This document shows, piece after piece, positions 33,129-40,035 of a stretch of 40,035 nt of DNA. Numbering within the stretch: the first letter of the stretch is position 1; the number at the start of each line of letters is the position of its first letter. Below the pieces are notes generated by a model that saw only the letters and a program-made list of their open reading frames with translations, was not told where the DNA came from and ran no database searches. This DNA comes from Sphingobacterium sp. JB170 (lineage in GTDB: Bacteria; Bacteroidota; Bacteroidia; Sphingobacteriales; Sphingobacteriaceae), in contig NZ_FUKU01000006.1 in the NCBI RefSeq assembly GCF_900163865.1, forward strand, positions 1 through 40,035, read 5' to 3'. Position numbers and translations under genes: made by a program.

Positions 33129-34049
33129 CTAGTCATTAATATCAAATTTCGATAAACGGATAAATTGTGAGATTCGATTTCTAATATCGTCCGATGTCAG
33201 ATTTTGAAGCTTTTCAGTTCCAAATCTCTCTACACAAAACGACGCCAACGCCGATCCATAGATGACGGCATTTTTCATATTTGTAAAATTGATAGTCTTC
33301 ACTTTTGCTAGATAGCCGATAAATCCTCCTGCAAAGGAATCTCCCGCTCCAGTTGGATCATATACATCCGCTAATGGCAACGCCGGTGCCGAAAATACTT
33401 GTCCATCACCAAACAGCAGCGCTCCATGTTCCCCTTTTTTGATTATTAAATATTTCGGCCCCATCTGAAGTATAATTTCAGCGGCTTTCACCAACGAATA
33501 CTCGCCAGACAGCTGACGGGCCTCTGCGTCGTTAATTGTCAACACATCTACACGTCTCAACACTTTTTTCAAATCGCCTAATGCAATATCCATCCAAAAA
33601 TTCATCGTATCTAGCACGACAAGCTTAGGTTTCATATCCAATCGGTCGAGTGTGGCAATCTGCACAATTGGTGTCAAATTCCCCAACAATAGGTAATCGC
33701 AGTTTTGGTAGGAAGCAGGTATTTTAGGATCGAAATCCGCTAGCACATTTAGTTCCGTAACGAGCGTATCACGGCTATTCATATCGTTATGGTACCTACC
33801 AGACCAAAAAAATGACTTACCTCCTTTCATAACCTCGATACCATCGGTATTGATGCCTCGAGAAGTAATGATGCTCATATCGTCGGGGCCAAAATCATCC
33901 CCAACAACACTAACTAAATTCACATGATTATAAAGATACGACGCCGCTAAACCAGCGAAGGTCGCTGCACCACCAACAATTTTGTCTATTTTTCCGAATG
34001 GAGTTTCAATTGCATCGAACGCAACTGATCCGACTATTAATAAGCTCAT
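33129..34049 (-). CDS. PfkB family carbohydrate kinase
   Basis: 306 residues of the ribokinase/PfkB fold. N-terminus SLLIVGSVAFDAIETPFG, substrate-side IVGGAATFAGLAAS, VVGDDFGPDDM, then the ATP-site signature DPTGAGDSFAGGFIGYL with the catalytic Asp in GAGD. The enzyme resembles Bacteroidota sugar or nucleoside kinases annotated only to family level; adenosine, ribose or a fructose derivative are possible substrates. It lies just downstream of tRNA-Asn on the same strand, separated by the tRNA terminator. Confidence 0.9.
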   Translation of the reverse strand: MSLLIVGSVAFDAIETPFGKIDKIVGGAATFAGLAASYLYNHVNLVSVVGDDFGPDDMSIITSRGINTDGIEVMKGGKSFFWSGRYHNDMNSRDTLVTELNVLADFDPKIPASYQNCDYLLLGNLTPIVQIATLDRLDMKPKLVVLDTMNFWMDIALGDLKKVLRRVDVLTINDAEARQLSGEYSLVKAAEIILQMGPKYLIIKKGEHGALLFGDGQVFSAPALPLADVYDPTGAGDSFAGGFIGYLAKVKTINFTNMKNAVIYGSALASFCVERFGTEKLQNLTSDDIRNRISQFIRLSKFDIND

Positions 34050-34069
34050 ATGGATTATCTTTAAATGAT

Positions 34070-34097
34070 AACAGCCGGCTATAATTAGCCAGCTGTT
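34070..34097 (-). terminator. Hairpin after tRNA-Asn
   Basis: AACAGCCGGCTA (34070-34081) pairs with TAGCCAGCTGTT (34086-34097) with one mismatch and a TAAT loop. On the minus strand it follows the tRNA directly and is followed by ATCATTT, so it probably ends the tRNA transcript before the PfkB gene. Confidence 0.65.
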
Positions 34098-34102
34098 ATT
34101 TG

Positions 34103-34176
34103 CTCCTGAAGCTGGGCTCGAACCAGCGACCCTCTGATTAACAGTCAGATGCTCTAACCTGCTGAGCTACTGAGGA
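34103..34176 (-). tRNA. tRNA-Asn (anticodon GTT)
   Basis: On the minus strand the acceptor is TCCTCAG, TA at 8-9, D arm GCTC...GAGC, anticodon arm TCTGA-CTGTTAA-TCAGA giving GTT, and T arm GCTGG-TTCGAGC-CCAGC, with discriminator G. The 3' acceptor strand reads TTCAGGA, so the fifth acceptor pair is C-C and the seventh is G-U; a standard gene would read CTGAGGA. CCA is not encoded. The tRNA is otherwise complete. Confidence 0.9.
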
Positions 34177-34294
34177 AGATAATCATTTATGATCTAAACC
34201 CACTATTTAAATAGTTATTATTAAAGGATTTAGAAACCAACGTTCTTGATTTACTGTTACAAATTTACCAATATTTTTCAATTCTACAAATGCG

Positions 34295-34313
34295 TTTGTA
34301 CCATATTTGTACC
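34295..34313. repeat. Tandem direct repeat TTTGTACC with 11-bp period
   Basis: TTTGTACC occurs at 34295-34302 and 34306-34313, one helical turn apart, 118 bases from the tRNA-Asn gene at the edge of the accessory DNA. Such spacing suits cooperative binding of one protein to the same DNA face, for example an integrase arm site or regulator. Inference only. Confidence 0.4.
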
Positions 34314-34573
34314 AAAAAAATTAAACAATCTGAAATACAATTCTTTATTTGTTTGAGCTTGAATTATAACTCCCCTACTACTAACATAAACTTTCGTTTA
34401 CAAAAATCGATTTGTCGTAATGACAGTGCTATCATTTTCCAAAAAACTTTGTGCTAAAAGGAGGAGAAGATTAAGAGTCTGCAGGCCGGCTCTCCTCAAC
34501 AGGAGTAAAAATCTATGTTTCCTGCTTGCTTTAGCAATTTATGAACTTCTTTTTATTATTCAAAATTTACAGC

Positions 34574-34591
34574 TGTGACGTATTTGTGACG
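34574..34591. repeat. Direct repeat TGTGACG with 11-bp period
   Basis: TGTGACG at 34574-34580 and 34585-34591, again exactly 11 bases apart, in the same gene-free stretch. Function unknown. Confidence 0.35.
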
Positions 34592-34855
34592 GTTGATTTA
34601 AAGGAAACAGTAAGTTATTTCAAAGGGTCCTCCAAGAAAGCTTTGAGACCTCTAATTTCCCATAATGAAGGATTACAGGTTGGATTTTTGATTAATGTTT
34701 TTAGGGAGTCTAATTGTCGATAAGTTCATTACATGCTAAAGTATTAATTCATAATATTAAATTTTATACTTGAATGAAAATTTACTAAACCATATATTTA
34801 CGTTGGACCAACTGAAAAAACAGAACAAGAAATATAAAAAAAAGAAGCAAAAAAA

Positions 34856-34922
34856 TTTCCTAAAACTACTTTCAGTTTTTGGATAAACTTATCACAGTTG
34901 GGGTTTAGGAAACTTTCCCAAC
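34856..34922. repeat. Nested inverted repeats
   Basis: TTTCCTAAA (34856-34864) is repeated in inverse as TTTAGGAAA (34904-34912). The second arm is itself inside GTTGGG...CCCAAC (34897-34902 with 34917-34922), with an inner GTTT/AAAC stem. The two folds exclude each other. It could be a structured RNA or a recombination or IS-end relic. Confidence 0.35.
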
Positions 34923-35198
34923 AATTTATGGAAATCAACCAAATTGGAAGTTAATTACTTCATTTATACCTTTTTATCGATTAATTCTAATAAATTTCAT
35001 TAATTCTTTTCAAATATTTATAAGAAATTGTCATATGGAAACCACAATAACTTGATATTCAGACCTACCTAAGATTTTAACGTATACAACAAGATTAGGT
35101 TATTAAGCGGAATAATGCTAAATTTTAAAAACATTTGGCGAAATCAGAATTTACTAAAAAATAGAAAATGAGATCTATCCTAATAAGCTATAATAAAT

Positions 35199-35230
35199 AA
35201 ATGCAACTTGTTTAACTAAAAGTTGCATTT
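35199..35230 (-). terminator. Terminator downstream of dps
   Basis: AAATGCAACTT (35199-35209) and AAGTTGCATTT (35220-35230) form a perfect 11-bp stem with a 10-base loop. On the minus strand it follows the dps stop by about 30 bases and is followed by TTATTTATTAT. Confidence 0.7.
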
Positions 35231-35261
35231 GTTCAATAATATAAGAGAATTTAATAGATTA

Positions 35262-35735
35262 CTACTTCAAATGTGCTCTTAACATCCACGCCATTTTTTC
35301 GTGGGTTTCAATAAATCCGGTGATGTAATCGCTGGTACCGGCATCGTTATATTTTTCCTGAACCGCATCAATACTACCCCTGATAAAATCGATTATAGTA
35401 TCATGATCAGCCAAGAGTTCTGTTATAAAACCAGCACTGTCATTCTTTTGGTTAGTGACTTCGCTAAGATGCGTAAGTTCCAAAAATTCTTTTAATGTTC
35501 CGGGGGCATAATGACCTATCGTACGGATACGTTCAGCTACACCATCCATCAAGTCTGCCAATTGTTGATACTGACCTTCGAAGAAAATGTGCATAGAATG
35601 AAAGTCAGGTCCTTCAACATTCCAGTGTGCATTTCTTGTTTTGGTGTACAATACAAATTCATCTGCCAATAATTTACAAAGAATTTCGGCTACTGCCTGT
35701 CTGTTTTCGCTTTTAATTCCAATTTGCGTTTTCAT
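35262..35735 (-). CDS. dps: Dps family ferritin-like DNA-protection protein
   Basis: 157 residues of a four-helix Dps subunit. Dodecamers oxidise and store iron with peroxide and protect DNA under stress. The ferroxidase-site signature is present: TRNAHWNVEGPDFHSMHIFF then EGQYQQLADLMDGVAERI, with His, Asp and Glu in the family positions. The later LADHDTIIDFIRGSIDAVQE and a C-terminal EKMAWMLRAHL fit the third and fourth helices. There is no long basic N-terminal tail, so direct DNA binding is uncertain. It precedes, in genome order, a cluster of probable detoxification genes in the AT-rich accessory part of the window. Confidence 0.93.
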   Translation of the reverse strand: MKTQIGIKSENRQAVAEILCKLLADEFVLYTKTRNAHWNVEGPDFHSMHIFFEGQYQQLADLMDGVAERIRTIGHYAPGTLKEFLELTHLSEVTNQKNDSAGFITELLADHDTIIDFIRGSIDAVQEKYNDAGTSDYITGFIETHEKMAWMLRAHLK

Positions 35736-35768
35736 TTCTTGATTTTTTTATTTATTAATAATACTTTT

Positions 35769-36548
35769 TTACATAGTCATCCCACCATCAACAGCTATGG
35801 CTTGCCCTGTGATATGGGGAGCAGAAGCGATGAATAAAACCGCATCAGCAATATCCCCTGCACTCTGATCCACACCTTGCGGTATCAGTGTTTTCTTGTT
35901 ACGTTCCCATGACTGACTTTCGGTTTCTCCGGCTTGTTTCCAGCGGTCTGCGATACCACCTTCACCACGCCACATCCCTGTACCAATGATACCAGGGCAA
36001 ATAGCATTTACGGTAATTCCTGTTTCGGCAACCTCTTTTGCAATACTATTGGTAAAACCAATCACCGCAAATTTAGAAGCTACATAGTGTGATAAATGTG
36101 CCATACCCATTTTGCCGGCTATAGAGGCCGTATTGATAATGGCTCCGCTTTTTTGTGGTTTCATGACTTCTAACACCGCTTTAGTACATATAAAAACACC
36201 TTTTGCATTTACCGAAAGTACTCTGTCCCATTCATGTTCATCTATTTCCTCGATACTTCCTATACCCACTACACCAGCGTTATTTACGGCTACGTCTAAA
36301 CTTCCAAAGGTATTTATTGTTTCACTTACTGCACTTTTTACGGAAGCATAATCTGTTACGTCTACAGCCAAGGCCAAAGCTTTACCTCCAATTGCTTTGA
36401 TTTCTTTAGCCACTTTTTCTACGAATTCTTTTTTTACATCTGCCAAAGCTACATGGGCACCTTTCTTAGCAAAAGTCAAAGCAATTGCTTTTCCAATTCC
36501 GCCACCTGCTCCGGTTACAAATACTGTTTTATCTTTGAAATTGTCCAT
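35769..36548 (-). CDS. Short-chain dehydrogenase/reductase (SDR)
   Basis: 259 residues of a classical SDR. The cofactor motif is TGAGGGIG (about 12-19), with an acidic residue after strand 2 (ADVKKE) that favours NAD(H). NNAGVVG follows at about 88-94, then the catalytic Ser in INTASIAGK and Tyr-x3-Lys in YVASKFA. The C-terminal GQAIAVDGGMTM is typical. The sequence resembles acetoin/3-oxoacyl or alcohol dehydrogenases but the substrate is not identifiable. It reads in the same direction as dps (33 bases upstream of it) and may be cotranscribed with it; its own -7 box is at 36589-36596. Confidence 0.92.
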   Translation of the reverse strand: MDNFKDKTVFVTGAGGGIGKAIALTFAKKGAHVALADVKKEFVEKVAKEIKAIGGKALALAVDVTDYASVKSAVSETINTFGSLDVAVNNAGVVGIGSIEEIDEHEWDRVLSVNAKGVFICTKAVLEVMKPQKSGAIINTASIAGKMGMAHLSHYVASKFAVIGFTNSIAKEVAETGITVNAICPGIIGTGMWRGEGGIADRWKQAGETESQSWERNKKTLIPQGVDQSAGDIADAVLFIASAPHITGQAIAVDGGMTM

Positions 36549-36588
36549 ATTTCATCTTTCTAAGGTTAGCTATCTGTTCTTTATATTA

Positions 36589-36596
36589 CAAATTTA
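36589..36596 (-). promoter_or_regulatory. -7 box of the SDR gene
   Basis: On the minus strand TAAATTTG matches TAnnTTTG, 40 bases before the SDR ATG. Confidence 0.4.
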
Positions 36597-36671
36597 CTTT
36601 ATTATCAGCCAAGTCTATTTGTAGAACGATGACAAAATGATGTAGAAAAGATTTAATCATTCTAAAATCTG

Positions 36672-37586
36672 TCAGATAACCAATAACTGCATAATGCTGT
36701 TCCAGAATGCTGTAGTAATAAAACCAACTAAAATGCTAACTCCGATAATCAGGTTAATTAACCTCGCATTAAGCCTGAATTGTTCTGCAATAATACTGGA
36801 AGTAATAAGGGTGGGCATTGCTGCTTCAAATACGCTTATACGTGCAATATCTCCTTTAATTCCTAACAAAATTGAAGCAATTAAAACCAATGCCGGAGCA
36901 ATCATTAATTTGTATAGCATGGACATTGAAATCTGGGAGATTTCCTGTTTCCATCCCTTAAATTTCAATTGTAACCCTACGGAAAAAAGAGCTAATGGTC
37001 CTACCGTAGCTGCCAATTTATCAAAGAAAGGTTCAGCTATGCTCAAATCTGTCACCTTAGATAAGATAAGTGCACCCATACAACCTATAAAGGGCGGAAA
37101 AGTCAGCAATCTTTTAACCAAAACTGATGCTTTTATTCCTTCTTTATCTGAACGGTTTCCTTTAATTGCTGAAATTATACCTACAGTGGATAAAAGTACA
37201 AACATCACTTGGTCGCAAATGATGGCTATGCTTAAATCTTGTTCGCCATAATATGCCATAATCAATGGAAACCCTATAAAAGACGTATTGCTGTAACCTC
37301 CAGCAAGCTCAAGTGTACTTCGGGAGCGTTGACCATACCCTTTGTACCGGGAATAAAATTCCATAAAAATCCAGCATCCCGCCCAAACCAATATAGGAGA
37401 AAGAGCAGGAAATAACATTTGGCTGCTCCATTCAATCTTAGGAATATATTTAAAAGAAACAGCAGGGAGTGCCAGATATAAAATCCATGTGTTGATTCCC
37501 TTATGTGCATCTTGCGGAATTAATTTTGCTTTTCGAAATATCATTCCGGCAATTATGCAGAATGCTATCATCACAAAATTGACCAT
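36672..37586 (-). CDS. AEC (auxin efflux carrier) family transporter
   Basis: 304 residues with about ten hydrophobic segments in the two-bundle AEC plan. The N-terminus is MVNFVMIAFCIIAGMIFRKAKLIPQ cut into a first segment and a conserved polar turn, followed by INTWILYLALPAVSFKYI, the AEC hallmark. Later GGYSNTSFIGFPLIMAYYG (broken-helix asparagine/proline region) and the C-terminal AAMPTLITSSIIAEQF are also typical. Bacterial members export malate, malonate or other organic acids. It reads in the same direction as the SDR gene, 123 bases upstream of it, and diverges from the small FUSC gene. Confidence 0.92.
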   Translation of the reverse strand: MVNFVMIAFCIIAGMIFRKAKLIPQDAHKGINTWILYLALPAVSFKYIPKIEWSSQMLFPALSPILVWAGCWIFMEFYSRYKGYGQRSRSTLELAGGYSNTSFIGFPLIMAYYGEQDLSIAIICDQVMFVLLSTVGIISAIKGNRSDKEGIKASVLVKRLLTFPPFIGCMGALILSKVTDLSIAEPFFDKLAATVGPLALFSVGLQLKFKGWKQEISQISMSMLYKLMIAPALVLIASILLGIKGDIARISVFEAAMPTLITSSIIAEQFRLNARLINLIIGVSILVGFITTAFWNSIMQLLVI

Positions 37587-37610
37587 AATTTCAATAATAT
37601 TTTAACTATG

Positions 37611-37618
37611 CAAAATTA
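37611..37618 (-). promoter_or_regulatory. -7 box of the AEC transporter gene
   Basis: On the minus strand TAATTTTG matches TAnnTTTG, 24 bases before the ATG. Confidence 0.45.
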
Positions 37619-37664
37619 GCAGATTGGAATACCGCCATGTATGTATAAAATAAATAAAGGTTTG

Positions 37665-37672
37665 TATATTTG
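37665..37672 (+). promoter_or_regulatory. -7 box of the small FUSC-AraC unit
   Basis: TATATTTG matches TAnnTTTG, 30 bases before the GTG start at 37703. It lies 46 bp from the opposing AEC box, so one regulator bound between them could affect both units. Confidence 0.45.
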
Positions 37673-37702
37673 TGTTATATTAACCTATCTGAAAAATAAT
37701 TT

Positions 37703-38227
37703 GTGAAATTTGAAATTTTTAAAGACCCCCCAGATGCCGGTATTGTTGTAAAATCTTCTTTACTTACGCTTGTTATCCTAATTTCTTATTTTTTAGGTCT
37801 CGGGATTAATAAGTTACTTCAACTTTCTGATGATTATTTAAATGGTATATGGTGTGCCGTGTCCGCTATTGTGGTCTTTGATGACCTCCCAAAAAATGCT
37901 AAAAGTCTGATGAAAGACCGACTTTTGGGCACATTTGTAGGAGTTTTGCTGACAACAATAATAGTTTACTTTACTACAAATCTTTTTTTGTCAATTGGCA
38001 TTGCATTGTTCTGTACCTGTATTTTTATTTCTGTTTTTAAATGGACAGGAGCGTTAAAAATTGGATGTATTACTGTTATTATTGTTGGATTGAGCACCCA
38101 TGACAAAGCTTTTGAAATTGTCTGGCGGTCAGGATTAATGCGTTTTCTTGAATCTGTTGCCGGATGTACTCTCTCTCTTGTCGCTACTATCGTCATAGAG
38201 CAAATAAAAATAAAAACGAACAAGTAA
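37703..38227 (+). CDS. Single-domain FUSC-like (aromatic acid exporter) membrane protein
   Basis: 174 residues starting with GTG; no ATG lies near the N-terminus. It has about five hydrophobic segments and the FUSC/DUF939 pattern GIWCAVSAIVVFDDLPKNAK then RLLGTFVGVLLTT, with the conserved Arg-Leu-x-Gly-Thr. It corresponds to only one membrane module of the larger FUSC proteins such as the 730-residue one in this window, so it would need to oligomerise. The gene is followed 18 bases later by an AraC regulator, which suggests one operon with local control. Confidence 0.8.
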   Translation: MKFEIFKDPPDAGIVVKSSLLTLVILISYFLGLGINKLLQLSDDYLNGIWCAVSAIVVFDDLPKNAKSLMKDRLLGTFVGVLLTTIIVYFTTNLFLSIGIALFCTCIFISVFKWTGALKIGCITVIIVGLSTHDKAFEIVWRSGLMRFLESVAGCTLSLVATIVIEQIKIKTNK

Positions 38228-38245
38228 TTTTTGAGAGAGCAAAGC

Positions 38246-39091
38246 ATGACTAAACTAAAACAGTTTTTCCCGTTAGAAATATTAGATTTTGAAGAAGCTT
38301 CGTTTCACCTTACGATTCACGGTCAAAATTATTTTGAGCTGGTGTATATTTATGATGGAATGGGGATTCATCAGATTAATCAAAATCATCTTTCATATTG
38401 TTCAGGAGACTTATTTGTGATTTCTCCGGAGGATGAGCATAATTTTAAAATGGATACAAAAACCAGGGTCATCTGCATTAAATTTACAGATGACTATTTT
38501 AGCAGTAAAGAGCACTGGAAATTTCAAGATTATATGAATAACAATCCTGAAAGCATTATGAACAACAAAATCTTGAAGGAAGTTAAATTAGAATTTAGCC
38601 CGGAAATTCATCAAATACTACGAAATACAATTGATAATATACTTCTTTACAACAACTCGCATAATGTTGTTACATCACCTGTCGTTTTTCATCAGGTGCT
38701 TTCTGTTTTCGGCATTATAAAGGAAGCTATGCAGGATATGTCGCTTAACGGAAATGACCATTTTCCAGCAAGGGAACAATTGATTTCATATATCCATCAG
38801 CACATTTACATTCCTGACAAAGTAAAAATAAAGAATATTGCTTCACATTTCAACATTGCCACTACGTATTTCAGTGCCTATTTCAAACGTAATTTTGATA
38901 TAAATTACCGAGAATACCTTAATCATTACCGTTTGATGCTTATTAATAAAAGACTGAAATCTGGACAATTTAACATGAGCCAAATTGCTGAAGAATTTGG
39001 ATTTAATGATGAAAGCCATTTTTCTCATTTTTATAAGAACAACACAGGTCACAGTCCATCTCTTTATGATCTTTCTAAAAAAAAGAAATGA
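38246..39091 (+). CDS. AraC family transcriptional regulator with cupin sensor
   Basis: 281 residues from the ATG at 38246 (a TTG at 38231 could extend it by five). The N-terminal half is a cupin-like sensor: FHLTIHGQNYFELVYIYDGM and IHQINQNHLSYCSGDLFVIS followed by PEDEHNF. The C-terminal half (about 180-280) is an AraC DNA-binding domain with two helix-turn-helix units: IKNIASHFNIATTYFSAYFK and MSQIAEEFGFNDESHFSHFY. It likely governs the FUSC gene before it and perhaps the divergent AEC-SDR genes. Its inducer is unknown. Confidence 0.93.
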   Translation: MTKLKQFFPLEILDFEEASFHLTIHGQNYFELVYIYDGMGIHQINQNHLSYCSGDLFVISPEDEHNFKMDTKTRVICIKFTDDYFSSKEHWKFQDYMNNNPESIMNNKILKEVKLEFSPEIHQILRNTIDNILLYNNSHNVVTSPVVFHQVLSVFGIIKEAMQDMSLNGNDHFPAREQLISYIHQHIYIPDKVKIKNIASHFNIATTYFSAYFKRNFDINYREYLNHYRLMLINKRLKSGQFNMSQIAEEFGFNDESHFSHFYKNNTGHSPSLYDLSKKKK

Positions 39092-39536
39092 CACAAGGAA
39101 TTATAAAAAATAATTTTATTACAAAATGAGTTCATTAATCGGTCAAAATCTACTTCTCATAGCCAAACAAACCTGCCAAAAGTATAAGAGTAATTATCCT
39201 TATTAAATTCACTGTTCACAGCAAAATGAAGAACAATTATGGAAGTAATTGAAACCCTCCAAAAAAAGACAATCTAGAAAAATTTGTGATAAACTGTATT
39301 AGTGTTTTCAGTTCATAAAATAAAGAACTCTGGAAAATATCCTGTGACCATCCATGCTCTAATCAAATGTGCAATAATAATGAATTTCCTTTTGAATTTT
39401 ATAGCACCGGTATGGTACGTTCGTTTTACATTATCAATGAGGATTTTAATAAAAAAGCGATATGACCCTAAAATAAAATTAGGGATAATCGATAGAGAAT
39501 GAAAACAAAATAACACACAAAATGAATTGTCAATGT
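39092..39536. other. 445-bp AT-rich stretch without a supported gene
   Basis: A 66-codon + frame (39302-39502) and a 67-codon minus frame (39313-39516) overlap each other and show no motifs. No hairpin with a T run is visible after the AraC gene. Likely intergenic or decayed. Confidence 0.5.
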
Positions 39537-39827
39537 CTACTTGATCTTTTCAACAGCTGCTCGAACCTGCTGAAGATCGGGCTGTCTATCTATGCATTCC
39601 TGAACGCCCTCGGGATATCTCTCTAAGATGAATTCATTGAAATCCTTACAGCTCCTGAAAATATTGAACTGCTTGTCGTGGATGTTCCATACGATGCCTT
39701 TTCCCTTTATGGCGTTCTGTGCAATGGCAGCTCCACCGACTCCCCCCAGGCCATATCCCAGGCCCTGTTTCCATGAATTTGCCAACTCCAGCTCCATATA
39801 TAGATAGTTATGGCCTCCAAAGAGCAC
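39537..39827 (-). CDS. Unidentified small protein, possibly truncated
   Basis: A minus frame of 96 codons; an internal Met (MELELANSW) would give 86. The middle has a Gly/Ala-rich hydrophobic stretch (GLGYGLGGVGGAAIAQNAI) that may be a membrane segment or remnant, followed by a polar, cysteine-containing C-terminal half (FRSCKDFNEFILERYPEGVQ). I do not recognise a family. The DNA is visibly richer in G+C than its neighbours, and its 5' part overlaps the junction with the TraG fragment on the other strand, so it may be a partial gene brought in by recombination. Confidence 0.4.
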   Translation of the reverse strand: MLFGGHNYLYMELELANSWKQGLGYGLGGVGGAAIAQNAIKGKGIVWNIHDKQFNIFRSCKDFNEFILERYPEGVQECIDRQPDLQQVRAAVEKIK

Positions 39828-40012
39828 CTGTCATTATAGACGAGTTACCGACAATTTATTTTAGAGGCTTGGACAATCTTATTGCAACGGCGAGAAGTAA
39901 TAAGGTAGCGGTTTGCTTAGGCTTTCAGGATTTTTCCCAATTAATTCGTGACTATGGAGATAAGGAAGCTAAGGTAATTCGTAAGCATCCGGTTATCCCC
40001 CTGTATGACTAG
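39816..40012 (+). pseudogene. Fragment of a TraG/VirD4-type conjugative coupling protein
   Basis: From about 39825 to 39980 the frame reads APVIIDELPTIYFRGLDNLI and then ATARSNKVAVCLGFQDFSQL and DYGDKEAKVI. This is the Walker B and following region of the Bacteroidota conjugation coupling ATPase, which feeds DNA to the type IV secretion channel. After EAKVI the family sequence (normally continuing with QN) is lost and the frame reads RKHPVIPLYD to a stop at 40012. Upstream of APV the match also ends. Only about 55 of several hundred residues remain, so this is a broken relic of a conjugative element. Confidence 0.75.
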
Positions 40013-40026
40013 AGAGTTTTGCTTTT

Positions 40027-40034
40027 TACTTTTG
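40027..40034 (+). promoter_or_regulatory. Possible -7 box at the right edge
   Basis: TACTTTTG matches TAnnTTTG. The gene it would serve lies beyond the window, so this cannot be tested here. Confidence 0.2.
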
Positions 40035-40035
40035 C

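Larger units (their letters stand above)
34177..35261. other. About 1.1 kb of AT-rich DNA without a supported gene
   Basis: Starts right after the tRNA-Asn 5' end and runs to dps. It holds two pairs of short direct repeats, a nested hairpin and a terminator-like stem (listed separately). A 60-codon frame at 34541-34723 has no recognisable features. Base composition is visibly more AT-rich than to the left of the tRNA, and from here on the codon use of genes also changes. Confidence 0.6.

Noticed and set aside
34103..34313. Island attachment site at the 3' end of tRNA-Asn
   Set aside because: The tRNA 3' end faces the PfkB gene, away from the accessory DNA, and no duplicate of the tRNA end occurs in the window, so a classic tRNA 3'-end insertion is not supported.
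34541..34723. 60-codon + frame in the gene-free region
   Set aside because: No start context, motif or composition that sets it apart from random AT-rich sequence.
36112..37251. Long + frames opposite the SDR and AEC genes (up to 185 codons)
   Set aside because: They are antisense shadows of two genes with clear catalytic or membrane motifs.
39302..39516. Overlapping 66- and 67-codon frames on opposite strands
   Set aside because: Both lie in AT-rich DNA and have no recognisable features; neither is supported over the other.
1..40035. CRISPR arrays, toxin-antitoxin pairs, restriction systems or phage structural genes
   Set aside because: No regularly spaced repeats and no protein resembling these families was found on either strand.

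Overview
The window looks like the chromosome of a member of the Bacteroidota, most likely a Sphingobacteriaceae-type organism (Sphingobacterium/Olivibacter/Pedobacter relatives). This rests on TAnnTTTG -7 promoter boxes in front of many genes, few Shine-Dalgarno sequences, a Bacteroidota-type short SSB, PEP carboxylase and PurF-like protein, an ISAon1-type transposase relic, and a Bacteroidota-type conjugative coupling-protein fragment. No 16S gene is present, so the genus is an inference.

From 1 to about 34.2 kb the content is ordinary housekeeping in many short, alternating-strand transcription units. It comprises pyrD, an ABC-F ATPase, a serine-hydrolase lipoprotein, a zinc-ribbon protein divergent from ssb, an alkaline phosphatase, a small protein fused transcriptionally to tRNA-Ala, a lipocalin divergent from an S1/P1 nuclease, an SBF-type transporter, an aspartate-type aminotransferase, an orphan MacB/FtsX-type permease, queA, a decayed insertion sequence, rplU-rpmA, a long PurF-like amidophosphoribosyltransferase, a DUF4202 protein, metA with the Glu111 acetyl-CoA signature, an HdrC/HdrB-like iron-sulfur pair, tRNA-Leu, a Ppx/GppA phosphatase, a DUF4142-like lipoprotein, ppc, a FUSC transporter overlapping a YpdA-type bacillithiol-disulfide reductase, a TetR regulator, murB, an ECF sigma factor, a small cytochrome b5-like protein, a PfkB sugar kinase and tRNA-Asn.

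From about 34.2 kb to the end the character changes. Codon use is visibly more AT-rich, there is over 1 kb of gene-free AT-rich DNA, and an accessory set follows: dps, an SDR oxidoreductase, an AEC-family carrier, then (divergent) a single-domain FUSC protein and an AraC regulator. It ends in a mosaic of fragments that includes a broken TraG/VirD4-type coupling protein. This looks like horizontally acquired DNA, probably the relic of a conjugative element beside tRNA-Asn. A pair of direct TTTGTACC repeats with 11-bp periodicity lies close to the tRNA and may be a recombinase or regulator site.

I found no CRISPR array, no intact transposase or integrase, no rRNA and no complete, clearly novel multi-gene system. 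The best leads are the HdrC/HdrB-like pair without partners, the FUSC/YpdA overlap, the zinc-ribbon/ssb divergent locus with a perfect 16-bp palindrome, and the SDR-AEC/FUSC-AraC accessory cassette.
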